64,000 nt of DNA from Golubevia sp. BC0850 (lineage: Eukaryota > Basidiomycota > Exobasidiomycetes > Golubeviales > Golubeviaceae): positions 1 through 64,000 of the forward strand of contig JAAVVG010000011.1 of the NCBI GenBank assembly GCA_012976225.1. Reading direction: 5' to 3'. Position numbers and translations under genes: made by a program. Under the pieces are notes generated by a model. The model saw only the letters and a list, made by a program, of their open reading frames with translations, searched no databases and was not told where the DNA came from. This document shows positions 23,820 through 34,666 of the stretch, piece by piece (position 1 is the stretch's first letter; each line of letters begins with the position of its first letter).

Positions 23820-24428
23820 GCGCTAAAGATCAAGCTGAGAAGGTCAAGGGAAAGGGAAGGGGAAGGGGAAGATAGATGTCGAGAGAATGACAAGACAAGA
23901 AGCTGACAACTTCTTCTAACGACCAGTAGAGTAATTCCTCAAAAGTAACAGCAATAACGAAGGTCCTCTTATTCATCCATGGGTTAAAAATTCAAATCGG
24001 CTATGTCTCGAGAAAATCAAACATCAAATCGAGATTCATAATGATCAAGCAAAATCTTTCTCTCGCTCCAAATGGTCACTTTTGTTATCTTAGTCACATC
24101 ACTGTTCTAATTGGCACTCTGAATTTCATTTCTTCCAGCTTCCGATCGAGTGTGACTTCACTTTTGACATTCTTGACAAAAAGGCGCGAGGAATTGCAGC
24201 AACTTATTCAGAAAGTATGACAATTCTTTATCAACCCCCTTCCATTAGAGTATGGGGTTTCAATAGAGTTCAAAACAGCAGAGGTTGTAGATCGAGACCT
24301 GCTTCTATTTCGAGGAGAACGGTGTCAGGAGTAGTAGAGACAGAGTGAACGCATTAGAGGTATATGACAAAATACAGACAAAGAAGTGGAGATTATTGAG
24401 TTCGAAAGTGGGGTTTTGAGCCTCTTCT
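23820..24428. other. Intergenic between convergent genes, no supported gene
   Basis: 3' flanks of the Nudix gene and MFS transporter. A GGGAAGGGGAAGG purine run lies at about 23850-23870; otherwise nothing recognisable. Confidence 0.6.
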
Positions 24429-26898
24429 CTACTTGAACTCCTTTTCTTCAGCTTCCAACCTTTGGAGCTCTTGCGAGAACTTGGATTTGGCTCGTATTTC
24501 CTTCCCCTTCCACATTAGAACGAACGGGGCTAGACCTAGTACTGCTCCCAGAAATCCAGCCAACGACGAAGCCCATTGATAGCCCAGGCTGTTGTACACT
24601 GGGTGAATGAAAAGCAGGAGTCATGTAGAGATGAGTGGAAACAAGAGGCGAATCAGTGTCGAACCAGGAGACCCAGACTTATTTCGAGACACTTTTAGGA
24701 CTCACTTGGAACAACAAACAACGGGAAGGCGAAACCGAACTGGCAGAAGAAAAAAAGGAAGAGAATCGATCAGCTTCAAGGGATCAGGGGCTACATATAG
24801 CTCACGAAACCACTGACCATGTTACGACAGAAACTCTGAGCTGCAAGTGCACTACTTGCATAGATCAGGTAGGCATCGCTGAGGTAATTGAAGACGGCCA
24901 AATAAACGTGATAGACACTGGTCATCAAGACGACAATTCCGACAATTGGCCCTGCGATCGAGACATGAGCTGAAGGGAAGGGTAAAGGGTTGAAAGGATC
25001 GAGAGAGGTTTTCAGTGCTCTGAGGATAGTTCTCTCCCGGTCTTTCCTTCTCCCGTTCAACTCACGATAAGCAGTCCAGCCATATATGAAGCACCCTACA
25101 GGAAAGCCTACGGCGGCAACCAAAGCAGCATAGAGCCTAGCTTCAGGGCCCTTGGTAGGAAAATTCTTAACGTACAACCGTTCTTGAAAGACATTTGTGG
25201 CTTGCCCCAACAAAGCAGCGACGCAGATTGATATGAAGACCAGACCAGTCTGACCTGGATTGTAGTCATGAAGGGCTGTGACTAGACCGATTGATTCTAG
25301 AAGCATATACATGAATCCCCAAAGAAGCGAAACCCACAGAGAAAAGAACATGACGATAGGTTCGGTGACTAGAAGCCGCAGAGGTCTCGTTAGACTGTTC
25401 TTGACTAGGATTGGAATGGAAGCTCGATCAACTTCAGCCTTAGCTTGATATCTTTTTTCTCCAGTGGCTTTACGTTTGGCAGCAGCTCGTCTAGCACGGG
25501 AAAACGAGTAGCCAGAAGGGAGAGGGAGTGAAGAAATGGAGTAAGAGAACCTCCCTGGAAATGCAAGCTGAGTCGCATCTCAATGTACTCCGGATTGAAC
25601 TCACTTTGTAAGAAGAACGGATCCACGAGTTTCTTGAAGAAAGAAAAGCAAAGCAAAGAATGAGACACCAGTGTAGATGGCTTGGATCCAATTGACCCAT
25701 CTCCAACCCAGATTAGGATTGTTCTCAACCCAACCAGCAAATACTGGCCCAAATCCAGTGCCGAAGACTTAAAGTAAGAGTAACAAAGAGAGAAAGAGAC
25801 GGAAGAGGTGAGCAAAAGGAAGAAAGAATGAAGCTGTTCCAACCCTTTCATTCAAGATTACTCACTGGAAGTGGTAGAGAAGATTGCCATTGGCAATCCT
25901 CTCTCGCTAGTCTTCCAAATGTCTGCCAAGAGTCCTCCCGTCAGAGTGGAACCAGTGCTACCCATCGCGCCTTGAAGGAAACGACAGATCAACACCGTTT
26001 GAATGTTCTGACCGGCACCCACTCCCACGAAGAGTATCGTGTAGGCGAGATGAGTTACTAAGAAGGCAGGCTTCCTCCCGAAAACTTCAGAGGCTGGGGC
26101 CAGAAAAAGCGGGGGAAGACTGAGGCCAAGGGCGTAAATCGATACTCCTAGCAGCGCAACGGTGTGATTTGTGACACCAAGATCTCTCTGCAAAGATGGG
26201 ATTCCTGGAACGAAAGCCGAGGCAGTAGCAGCTACTTCTGATGTGAAGAGAGTAGTTAGAGCTGGATGGCGAAGGGGGATGGGGAGCAAATGTTGGTAAG
26301 GTGGCAAACAGGAAAGAATCGATCCCCCAACCCATCAACGTATCCCGAGGCTTAAGCTCTTCTGTGAAGGGCCAATCTCACCAGTGATAAGGCATTTCCT
26401 CCCCGGACTGAAGTTGAAAGGATCTTCCGGATCTGAGAAGAGAATAGAAGAGACAAGGTTAGGAGATGCCACTAGGACAGAAGTTCCGAGGAAGAGAATG
26501 CGATGATTGGGTTCATTCTCTAACTTTATTAACTGATGATACATAGATAAGGGCTTGAATTGTCCTTATGCTTAAGTTGCAGGAGCCTTCCGACCCTTTG
26601 AAGGCCATCGAAGTGACAGACGTCATCTAATGCTCCCCACTCCACCTCCTAACCACCTGCAGCTCCTTGCGGACTACCTCTGTCATCTCAACTTACCTTC
26701 ATCTTCCCATTCAACCCAGATAGAATCCGTTCCACTCTCGACCTTCTCATTCGAGTGGTTGTTCCTCTCTAACTCTGATTGATTCATGGGCCCAGACTGA
26801 TGTTCTTTGTCCACTTGAAGAGTCGTCGAAGAAGCTTGCATGGAGTCAGGAGAAGTGATTGTGGATGAAGTCCCAATTTGAGGAATGTCTAAGCTCAT
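24429..26898 (-). CDS. MFS transporter, DHA1 drug/polyamine type
   Basis: Twelve-helix proton antiporter of the plasma or vacuolar membrane, similar to fungal Tpo/Flr/Qdr exporters. Complement exons 26898-26697, 26432-26382, 26261-25866, 25767-25605, 25490-25066, 24969-24806, 24739-24706, 24598-24429; 534 residues, all phases close. The cytosolic N-terminus ends in the DHA1 signature DEDPEDPFNFSP. Loop 2-3 has ASEVFGRKPAFLVTHLAY, followed by CRFLQGAMGSTGSTLTGGLLADIW (motif C-like region) and WRWVNWIQAIY. Helix 6-7 carries ETRGSVLL plus a basic loop; the later part has WTAYPHVSIAGPIVG, YASSALAAQSFCRN and FGFAFPLFV. It is divergent from the NmrA-like pseudogene at 27405 and shares its promoter region. 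The substrate is not predictable; a toxin or metabolite efflux role is plausible from the neighbours. Confidence 0.9.
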
Positions 26899-27404
26899 GA
26901 CCGAAAGTGGAAGTGATTTTCTTTTTTTGTAGGTTCTTGCTTTGAAATCTTTCTCTGACGCTGAGGACTTGGGAATAGGTTTTAAGGGGATTTACTTATC
27001 AATGACATTATTGTTAGTCTGTCTTGTGCTTTTGTACATACGAGATATGGTTTGAAGAAGACTTCGACCGCCATCGCCCCAAGCATTGGAGAGTGATCGC
27101 TCAACTCCAGGGAATATCGGATTGGGATGTCGAGGCTGTAGCAGTGATCGGATCAGGCAATTCAGTTTATGCGTACGCCCGCGTCTTGATTGAAAGGATT
27201 ACGCTGCTGATGACGCTGACTAGAAGAAGAACCGGAGAATAAGGAGCTCGGGTCCCGCGTCTACGTGTGATGACGCGCTGACGCGATGACGTTGGAAGGC
27301 GATGACAGTGGAAGGACATTTCGTGAAGTGAGGGATTTCTCTTCTTTCTCACCTCTTCTCAACTTCTTCCAAACTCAACTTATCACCAACCTATACAATC
27401 TTCA
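26899..27404. promoter_or_regulatory. Divergent promoter, MFS transporter / NmrA-like pseudogene
   Basis: 506 bp without a gene. Rich in TGACG motifs between about 27205 and 27300, including a 19-mer repeated in the next NmrA promoter. Confidence 0.5.
27267..27285 (+). promoter_or_regulatory. TGACG-rich 19-mer, copy 1
   Basis: GTGATGACGCGCTGACGCG, identical to 30624-30642. It contains two TGACG half-sites, as bound by bZIP (CREB/ATF-type) regulators. It lies 120 bp upstream of the pseudogene ATG. Confidence 0.6.
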
Positions 27405-28612
27405 ATGAAGCAAATTATCCAGTGTTTGGAGCTACTGATTCACAGGGTGGATCTGTCTTCAACACCATCATCTCATCTCGTCCCCTCCCCTCTCCTCAAA
27501 GTAATCTATCAGAGCCGTCACAAGAGATATTAACAAATACTCTTCAAAAGCTCTAGCAGCAAAGGGAGCAGACCTTATTCAAGCTGATTTAGACGATTTG
27601 AACTCAGTTCGCAAAGCTGTTCGTGGAGCTCACAAGGTCTTTGCAGTCACTAACTTCTTTGACCCAAAGAGCATGTCAAAGGAGAAGGAATTCAATCAAG
27701 GAAAGAACATAGTGAATGCTAGCAGACTTGAAAATGTCAAAGTGAGTTCGACACTCAGACAGCTCAATCTTGGCTCGAATTGCGTCTTCTCACCGGCTCT
27801 CTTTGACTCTGACTCTCATCGTTCCCTTTTCTCTCGCCCTTGCTCTGTTTATGTGTATCTCTCTCTTCATTTCAATATCTCTGTATTTCTCTCTCTCCCT
27901 CTTCCAGCACTTGGTCTATTCTTCCTTAGCCCGCGCTTCAGTCATCAGTGGAGGCGAGCTCACAAAGATTTACCATTTTAATTCTAAAGGAGATGTTCAG
28001 GCTTATGCAGAAGAATACCAAGAAGATGAGATGATTGTTTACTTCTATCTAGCTGGCTTGTACATGTCCAATTAGCACTTTGTGAGTCTACGGAGTTGTT
28101 TGAGCGGCAGTTCTCTGTTTTGAAAGCGATTTGTGACTTGAGCTCTTATTCCCACCTTTCTATAGGATGCCCTCTCGCGGAGATGATGGCAAAGTAACGA
28201 TCGATCAACCATCTGGCTTGGACACCAATTATCCAACTTACATGTCGCCGACACTGGGAAATACGTCTTAGGACTGTTTGAAGCAGGAGATAAAGCAAAC
28301 GGAGTTACAGTCAACGCTGTTGAAAGTTGGTTGACGTCCAGTGAAGTAGCAGAGATCTTATCGAAGGCTGCTGGAGAAGAAGTTGTCGTCAAGTGCTTTT
28401 CACCGAAGGATCATCAGGCTCATCTAGAATTCTTCAGTCCTCCGGAACAGGCTGCTACGATAAGTCAGAACCAGCGCTTCATTGGAGAATACGATTACTT
28501 TGGCAAATGAGCTCCAGGAAAGCAAGCTGAGAGTGACAAGTGGTTACTAGAGGGAACAAAGACTTTGGGCTTCGAAGAATACGTCAAGACCAATGGCCCA
28601 TGGAGGTGGTAA
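27405..28612 (+). pseudogene. NmrA-like NAD(P)-binding protein, degraded paralogue
   Basis: Decayed copy of the intact NmrA-like gene at 29168-30363. Homologous blocks in order: VFGATDSQGGSV (near 27420-27455), IRAVTRDINKYSSKALAAKGAD, ADLDDLNSVRKAVRGAHKVF, QGKNIVNASRLENVK (ends 27740), HLVYSSLARASVISGGELTK (after an intron ending near 27907), YLAGLYMSN, DTGKYVLGLFEAGDKANGV, AVESWLTSSEVAEILSK and KWLLEGTKTLGFEEYVK. Lesions: a frameshift between MKQII and VFGAT (about 27420), a second frameshift near 27500, an in-frame TAG at 28074-28076, a frameshift near 28220-28240, and TGA at 28508-28510. The intron sites are the same as in the paralogue. Several independent lesions make a sequencing artefact unlikely. 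Confidence 0.88.
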
Positions 28613-29167
28613 ATGTCATTCTTGAGCGACCTGTATTCTGAACACTTTTCCCTTCAATTTTTCCTCCGTTGAATCAATCTAACTCGTGCATTTTCAGCTG
28701 CTGTGAATTTTCTTTAAGACAAGTTTGTTGAAACCTTGTTGACACCTCCATTGCAATCTTCTCTTTTTTGATGGTCATGTTCCTGTAAAATTGATGCTTT
28801 TTTTGTTCCGTCTCCGGAACGCAGCTGCCTCGATTGGAAAATAGAGCAAAAACCTCCTCGCAAGTTCCAACGAAGCAGTTCTTCGCTTGGAAATGAGACT
28901 TGTGATACCGTTAGATAGGGACCTCTTACAGATCTTCAATGAGAGCTTCGTCAGTCGTTTTCGTTCGTTGGTGTAGCTCAGACGGATAAGATTTTTTGAT
29001 TCGATCCAAGGAGATGCAGGTGACGGAAACAGCACTCGCTGGCTTGCAACGGAACGCAGAGCCAGAGCGGCTCTCGTGGGATTCAAGAATCGAGGATGGT
29101 AACAATTTGATTGCAAAAGATCAAGAAAGAAAAAAGCAGAGCTACAGAAAGCTGATCAAGCAGAAAA
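28613..29167. other. Intergenic between the tail-to-tail NmrA-like copies
   Basis: No supported gene. A GGTGTAGCTCAG string at 28971-28982 looks like a tRNA A box but has no tRNA around it. Confidence 0.6.
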
Positions 29168-30363
29168 TTAGAATAAGGGGGAGTTTTCCTTGACGTATTG
29201 GTCCCAAGAGATGGTCTTAGTTCCGTTCAACAACCATCTATCACCATTTTCAGCTTGTTTCTCTCTGCTGCCCTTTCCAAAAGTTTCGTATTCACCCCCA
29301 TAAGTCCAGACTTCAGCTTGATCGAGTCCAAATGGCTCCTGTGTTTCTTCTTCAGCGAGAGGAACGAACTTGCGATTGAAGAACTCCTCTTCTGGAATCG
29401 GAGACCAGTCCATCTTCTCGGATGAATGTTTGTTGATGGTGGCGAAGACTTCTTCTGCTTTGATCCACTCTGAAACTGACTGAGCGCGGATACCATTAGC
29501 GGCAAAACCACCTTCTAGTAGCCCCCAGGCAAACTTTCCAGTGTCATCTGCTGCAGAATAGATTGGACAGTAGACTGAGGCGGGGAGTGGGAGATCAAAG
29601 TAGACTTTGCCTTCTCTACGATTGATGAGCTGGAGCAAGGGTGAGGGAAGAAGAAGGGGGAGAGGTTTGAGTCAGAAACCTTTGGTCAGTCAATTAAGAT
29701 GGGAAGAATCGACAGAAAGAAAGCTGGAGAATCTAGGCTCACTGTTCCTTCCTTGAAGTTTGACGCGAACAAGCCGGTCCAAAGATAGGAAACGATGATT
29801 TCGTCTCCTTTGACCTTTTCAGCATACTTCTCTACATCGTTCTTGGCATCGAAATGCTGAACTCTGGTGATTCTGCCTTCAGTGACTTCGGTTGCGGAAG
29901 GCAAAGAAGACCAGACCAGATGCTGTTAGGGAAATGAAAAGAAGGGAAGTTAAGCTCTCAGGTCGTAGTTCCGATGCGGTTCTTTCAATCTTTCATTTCT
30001 TTTTGAGCACCTCTTTTCGAAACTCACCTTGACTCCGGCAGCTTTAGCAGCATCTACGACGTTCTTTCCTTGTTGGATCTCCTTCTGTTTCAATCCGTGT
30101 TCCCAGAAGTTGGTCACAGCGAAAACACCGTAAGATCCAGCGAATGCCTTCTTGAGAGATTCTTGGTCATCTAGATCGGCCTTGACGAGCTCAGCTCCCT
30201 TCTCAGCTAGAGCTTTAGCAGAATCTTTGGTTGGGTCTCTTGTGACCGCTCTGATGTTGTATTTGGAGTGGAGAGAGGGATCGTCGAAGAAAACTTTTGA
30301 GACACTTCCGCCTTGATTTCCTGTAGCTCCGAATACTGTGATGATCTTTCTGCTAGTTGACAT
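29168..30363 (-). CDS. NmrA-like NAD(P)-binding Rossmann protein
   Basis: Atypical short-chain dehydrogenase fold of the NmrA/HSCARG family. Members often bind NAD(P) as redox sensors or act as reductases; no catalytic claim is made. Complement exons 30363-30028, 29922-29743, 29629-29168; 978 nt, 325 residues, introns in phase 0. The dinucleotide-binding motif GATGNQGGS spans residues 12-20, followed by NIRAVTRDPTKDSAKALAEKGAELVKAD, GVFAVTNFWEH and HLVWSSLPSATEVTEG. The C-terminal half has ADDTGKFAWGLLEGG and an aromatic-rich tail. Intact, unlike the inverted paralogue at 27405-28612 that lies tail-to-tail with it. It shares a 331-bp divergent promoter with the alpha/beta-hydrolase gene. Confidence 0.88.
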
Positions 30364-30694
30364 GATGAATGTTCGTTTTTTTGAATTGACGGAATTTGGA
30401 AGAGAGGTTGAAATCTTCGAGTTTCAAAGGGAGATGTTTCAGTTTGAAGGGGAGGCTTCTTTAAACCCTCCCGCACGCCCACGCCAGAAATCAATACGAC
30501 TTCACCCGGATTTTAGAATCCGGAGGTTACTCTCATCCACAATCCGCGTGTACATAAGCTGATCTATGTATTTGCCGCAACAGCCAACATGTCATACATA
30601 CCTCTATTTATCCGCATCGTTCCGTGATGACGCGCTGACGCGCTGACGCACGGGTCATCTCACTCTCGCAATCTTCAATTCTCCATCCTCGAAA
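30364..30694. promoter_or_regulatory. Divergent promoter, NmrA-like / alpha-beta-hydrolase
   Basis: 331 bp between the divergent ATGs. Includes the TGACG-rich 19-mer at 30624-30642 and a further CTGACGCA directly after it. Confidence 0.5.
30624..30642 (+). promoter_or_regulatory. TGACG-rich 19-mer, copy 2
   Basis: Exact repeat of 27267-27285, extended here by another CTGACG unit. It lies 52 bp upstream of the hydrolase ATG. Confidence 0.6.
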
Positions 30695-32157
30695 ATGTTC
30701 GCCCTCCTTCATGAAAGCTTCATTCCCAATCAATCCTCTTTGCACACTCAACCGACCAAGATGACTTCTACTTCTTCTTCTACTGGTGCTCCAACTCGCC
30801 CTTCTCCTCCCAAAGTTCGCTTGACTCGACATCCTTGGGGTTTCAAATGGCTGAGAGTGGCCCTTGTGAGTACCTCTCTGTTTCCATTTCCTTCTTCAGT
30901 CATCTCCCATTCTCACCGAACTGATTTTCTCTGCTTTGCGAATCTCTGATAAAAACAATACCAGGAGGTCTGGTTCTTGAGAACCTCCACTACTGTGGCA
31001 ATGATGGGTAAGAAGAGCGGTTTCCTGGAAAGCAATTCCGAAGTGAACGTCAACGTGATCAAGATTCCTTCTCGTGATAAGGGTAGAAATATCAACGTGA
31101 GTGGGAATCTTTGGAGAGTCAGTGATTTTGACGTTGGCTGATAACTTTCGAACTTTTCGCCATGTCCTCTCGCAGGCTTATTGCTACTCCCCAGCTAACG
31201 CCCCTGCCGATGAAAAGCTACCGGTTCATATCAATTGACATGGATCCGGCTTCAGTGAGTAGAGATCAAAGTCAGTTGCGCTGAAAACGGGGAGAGAAAA
31301 ATGTGCTAACAGCCCTTCTTTCCATGTGTCATCTGCATTGGTCCCTTTTTTGACTTCAGATTCCGAGTTTTGCTTTAGATTGGCAAAAGAGCTGAATATT
31401 TTCGTCATAGATGCTGATTATCGTAAAGCGCCTGCTCATCCTTTCCCCTTGCAAAGTAAGTTTGGACCAGATCGCTCTCTTCCCTGCCTCGTTCGTCTAC
31501 TTTTTCTCCAAGCCATTGAACTCGACTCCACCCCTCTCTTCGCTTTACTCACTCATCTTTTATTCTCTGCAACTATCTCCAACAGACCACGATGCTGAAG
31601 ATGTCGTCTCATGGGTCCTTGGTCAGCCCTCTCGATTCGATCTATCAAAGGTCTCGCTCGGAGGTCATTCGGCGGGAGGGAACTTAGCCATTGCCACCTC
31701 CTCTGTCTTCAATCCCAAGATCAACTCAGTAGTCTGCGCCTACCCAAGGGTCGACTTCGTAGGGCCCTACAAGAAACAACCGGTCTCTGAGATGAGAACC
31801 GGTTTCGAATTAACACCTTGGCTCATGAATCTCCAAGACGACGCTTACCTTCTAAACTCAGACGACAAATTCAACCCGAAGGCTTCCCCAACTTTGATGG
31901 ACCTCAAGACCTTTCCAAAAACCGTCTTTATCTCTGCAGGAAGTGCAGATTTCCTTTACCACGAGGGCAAGGATTTCATCGAGAAATTGAACAAAGATGG
32001 ACATCCTGATGCGGTGATGTCGACTATGGAAGGAGAAGGTCATGGCTTTGATAAGGTAGTTAACAATGAAGTTACTCAGAAGAATGTGAAGGAATTTCAA
32101 GACCAAATGATGGAAGCTATCAAGAGAGGTTGGAAAAACCAAATTGGCTCATCTTAG
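30695..32157 (+). CDS. Alpha/beta-hydrolase (HSL-type esterase/lipase) interrupted by one in-frame TGA
   Basis: Esterase or lipase of the hormone-sensitive lipase/arylacetamide deacetylase type. Exons 30695-30865, 30965-31096, 31176-31254, 31360-31455, 31586-32157; 1050 nt, all phases close. The oxyanion-hole block reads PVHIN, then TGA (31236-31238, codon 122), then HGSGF. Homologues have an aromatic residue, usually Trp or Phe, at this place, so TGG to TGA is the simplest change. Then come VIDADYRKAPAHPFP, the nucleophile elbow GGHSAGGN (Ser188), SAGSADFLYHEG (acid region) and GHGFDKV (catalytic His). Everything except codon 122 is intact, which suggests a very recent null allele, a sequence error, or readthrough. 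The loop between HGSGF and the next helix is short, so the third acceptor (31359) is less certain. Confidence 0.8.
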
Positions 32158-33010
32158 GAGAATTGGATAAGTGAGATGTATTCTTAAAAAGATCGCACCA
32201 CTCATTATGATATCGTCACGAAGAGGGACCAAGAAGTGTAGTACATATTTTTCCTCTAATTCTATAAATCGACTATGCTTGGTGCGAGCTGTGAAAACGC
32301 CGGTCGGTTTTGGAGGTCTGGAGGAGTGAAGTTTGTCCAGCCAGCTCGGTCATACTGAGAAGTTCCGAGGAGGCATACTTCTCAGAGGCATTTTTTCGAG
32401 AATGTTTCTCGCAGAAAGTTAGAGAGGTCTGCAAGCAATGGCTCAAGATGGTCAAACTCTGTTTTCGGCCAAGACGACAAACATGATTCTTAGATCCTTG
32501 TCTCAAACGAAGCAAGAGCAGTGATCAGGAGAGAGAGAGCTGAAAAGCACCTTGTATAAAGCTATATTCTATTGGGATATCGAGACAATCTATAAACAAC
32601 TTTTTTGCGAATCAAAGGATTCATTTTGTGTCTCTCAAAAAGAAAGAGAGAATCTAATAAAGAAAGGCATAACGAAAGAAGTGAAGGGGGAAAAGAGGCG
32701 AGACTGCTAATTTTACGAGAGCAAGAGATGAACAAAAGAGAGAAAATTAAAAAGGATAAAGCAGAGACCTAAGCTGAAAAACTGAAAGATTTTTGATGAC
32801 TTGTGGGAAAAGAAAATGTAAGAAATTGGCCATTGGGATTGGAGACGTTGAGATAGGGGAAGAGAGATCTTGAAGAACACCTCTCAATCATTCATCATCA
32901 TAATTAAACTTGATAGAGCTGGGTGAGAAGAAAGTGAAAAGTCAGTTTTCCAAATTTCAGAAACCAAGCAACGACTTTTCTCTCCATTCCTTCCACTCCT
33001 TTCTCAATAC
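32158..33010. other. Intergenic between convergent genes, no supported gene
   Basis: 3' flanks of the hydrolase and SRP40 genes. AT- and purine-rich, no coding homology seen. Confidence 0.6.
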
Positions 33011-34522
33011 TCACTGACTACTCTGATCAATTTCACCCCCTCTATAACTTCCTCTCTTCTTCTTATTTTTCTCCTTTGTGAAACCCTTTCCTCTAGTGAC
33101 AATCAAGTCCTGAGAAGCTTTAGCTCCCCAACCTGAAGAAGCACCACCTTTTGCTTCATAAGACATGTCTGCAAGTCTTTGATCTGTGAAAGTGATTTGA
33201 TCAGATTTGACACGTTGAAATCTTTCTGAGGTTGAAGGTTTTGGTTTCTTCGTCTTTGGAGTTGAGGAGGAGGGGATTGAGGAGGAAGAGGCCAGAGGGA
33301 TTGGAGGGGAAGATCGAATGGTTGAGGAAGTGGTTGAACCACTTGAAGGATCCGACTTGGATTTCTTAGAACCCTTCTCTTTCTTGGTGACAGTCGGTGA
33401 GGCCATTTCAGAATCTGAGGAAGAGTCTGAGTCGGAAGAATCTGAGTCGGAAGAATCTGAATCTGATGAAGAAGATGAATCGGAATCGGATGAAGATGAA
33501 GAATCTGAAGAAGAGGATGAGGATGAAGAAGAACTAGAGTCTGATTTTGAAGAGTCAGAAGAGTCACTGGAACTTGAAGAGGAAGAACTACTGGAACTTG
33601 AACTACTTGAAGAATCCGAATCGCTAGAATCAGAATCGGAAGATTCCTGAAAGGGAAGGCATAGAGAATCGAGGGAAGCTTCAAGTCAGAACTAGAAAAT
33701 CAAGGAAACACAAGAAACAAAGAAAATGGGATCGCTCTCTGTTGCCTATGGAAAATTCTTCTTTCTTCCAAGAAAGGATTGGCCCTCTCCTCTTTCTTTT
33801 CCTCTGCTTTGAATCTTGCGCCCTCTCCCCTCCAATCCTGCATCATTTCAATGACAATGGATCTTTTTTTGAAACTCACCTCTTCTCTCTTTCTCTTCTT
33901 AGAATCCACCTCGGCTGCTGCCACTGCTACCACTGGAGCGGCAGCTGATACCTCATCTGAGCCATCCTCCGAATCTGAATCCGAATCCGAATCAGATGAG
34001 CTTTCGCTTTCACTTTCAGAGTTATCACTTGAACCAGATGAGCTAGATTCATCATCACTGTCATTATCTGATGAACTATCACTACTGCTATCTTGCTGTT
34101 TCTTCTCCTTCTTCTCTACTTCTACTGCCGGATTTGATGCCTCTAAATAGCTTTGAGCCGCTTTAAAAGAAGTAGTAGCATTGGTTCTAGCATCTCTTAC
34201 ACTTTCTATCAAAGCGGTGGTTAAGAAAGCGTCTGCATCGGTTGAAGGCAGAGTTGAGGGAAGTGGATAATTGGATTGAAAGAGAGTTGCAGTTGAGGGT
34301 GAATGAGTTCTGAGGAATGAGTGAATTAGGATTGAAGTGTCTGGAGAGGGAAGAGAAGGGAAGAGAGAGAGTGAGAGAGAGTGAGAGAGGTTAGTAAAGT
34401 TGGATGGATGGGAAAGAGAAGAAGAGTTGTAAGACTGACTCACCAAGTAGAGCTTGATCTGAAGGAGTACTGGATGCAGTAGACTTGCTCACTTTCACTT
34501 TTGACGATTTGTCTTTGCCCAT
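33011..34522 (-). CDS. SRP40: SRP40/Nopp140-like nucleolar phosphoprotein
   Basis: Nucleolar chaperone-like protein of snoRNP assembly and pre-rRNA processing. Complement exons 34522-34444, 34340-33880, 33646-33011; 1176 nt, 391 residues. The N-terminus carries a LisH-like helix (ILIHSFLRTHSPSTATLF). The middle consists of two long Ser/Asp/Glu casein-kinase-2-type tracts separated by a basic KKRKREE stretch, with an intron between them. The C-terminus is the diagnostic SRP40 domain: FQRVKSDQITFTDQRLAD, then GWGAKASQDLIVTRGKGFTK-E-NKKKRGSYRGGEID. The Ser-rich tracts are repetitive at DNA level (GAATCTGAGTCGGAA-type units) and may vary in length between strains. Confidence 0.93.
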
Positions 34523-34666
34523 TTCAGTTGTAACGTGTAAAGGGAGAAGAGGAACTTTTTTCGAGTAAGAAAATCAAATTGGTGTTGGTACTAGTACGCT
34601 CGTACGCAGGCTACCCGGATCTTGCTCTTGATTCTTTTCTTCTTTCAAGAATCGCTCAGGCTCAGG
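34523..34666. promoter_or_regulatory. Short divergent promoter, SRP40 / dioxygenase
   Basis: Only 144 bp separate the two ATGs. No TATA box was seen. Confidence 0.45.

Noticed and set aside
28966-29040. tRNA-like A box (GGTGTAGCTCAG) on the plus strand
   Set aside because: No acceptor stem, anticodon arm or GGTTCGANNCC B box at proper spacing; the downstream GATTCGATCC is too close and does not pair.
24418-32157. Complete secondary-metabolite gene cluster
   Set aside because: Transporter, NmrA-like and esterase genes are present but there is no backbone enzyme (PKS, NRPS, terpene synthase) in the window.
33318-34150. Long Glu/Ser and Leu/Ser open frames on the plus strand
   Set aside because: They are antisense to the Ser/Asp codon runs of SRP40, whose C-terminal domain and phases fix the minus strand as coding.
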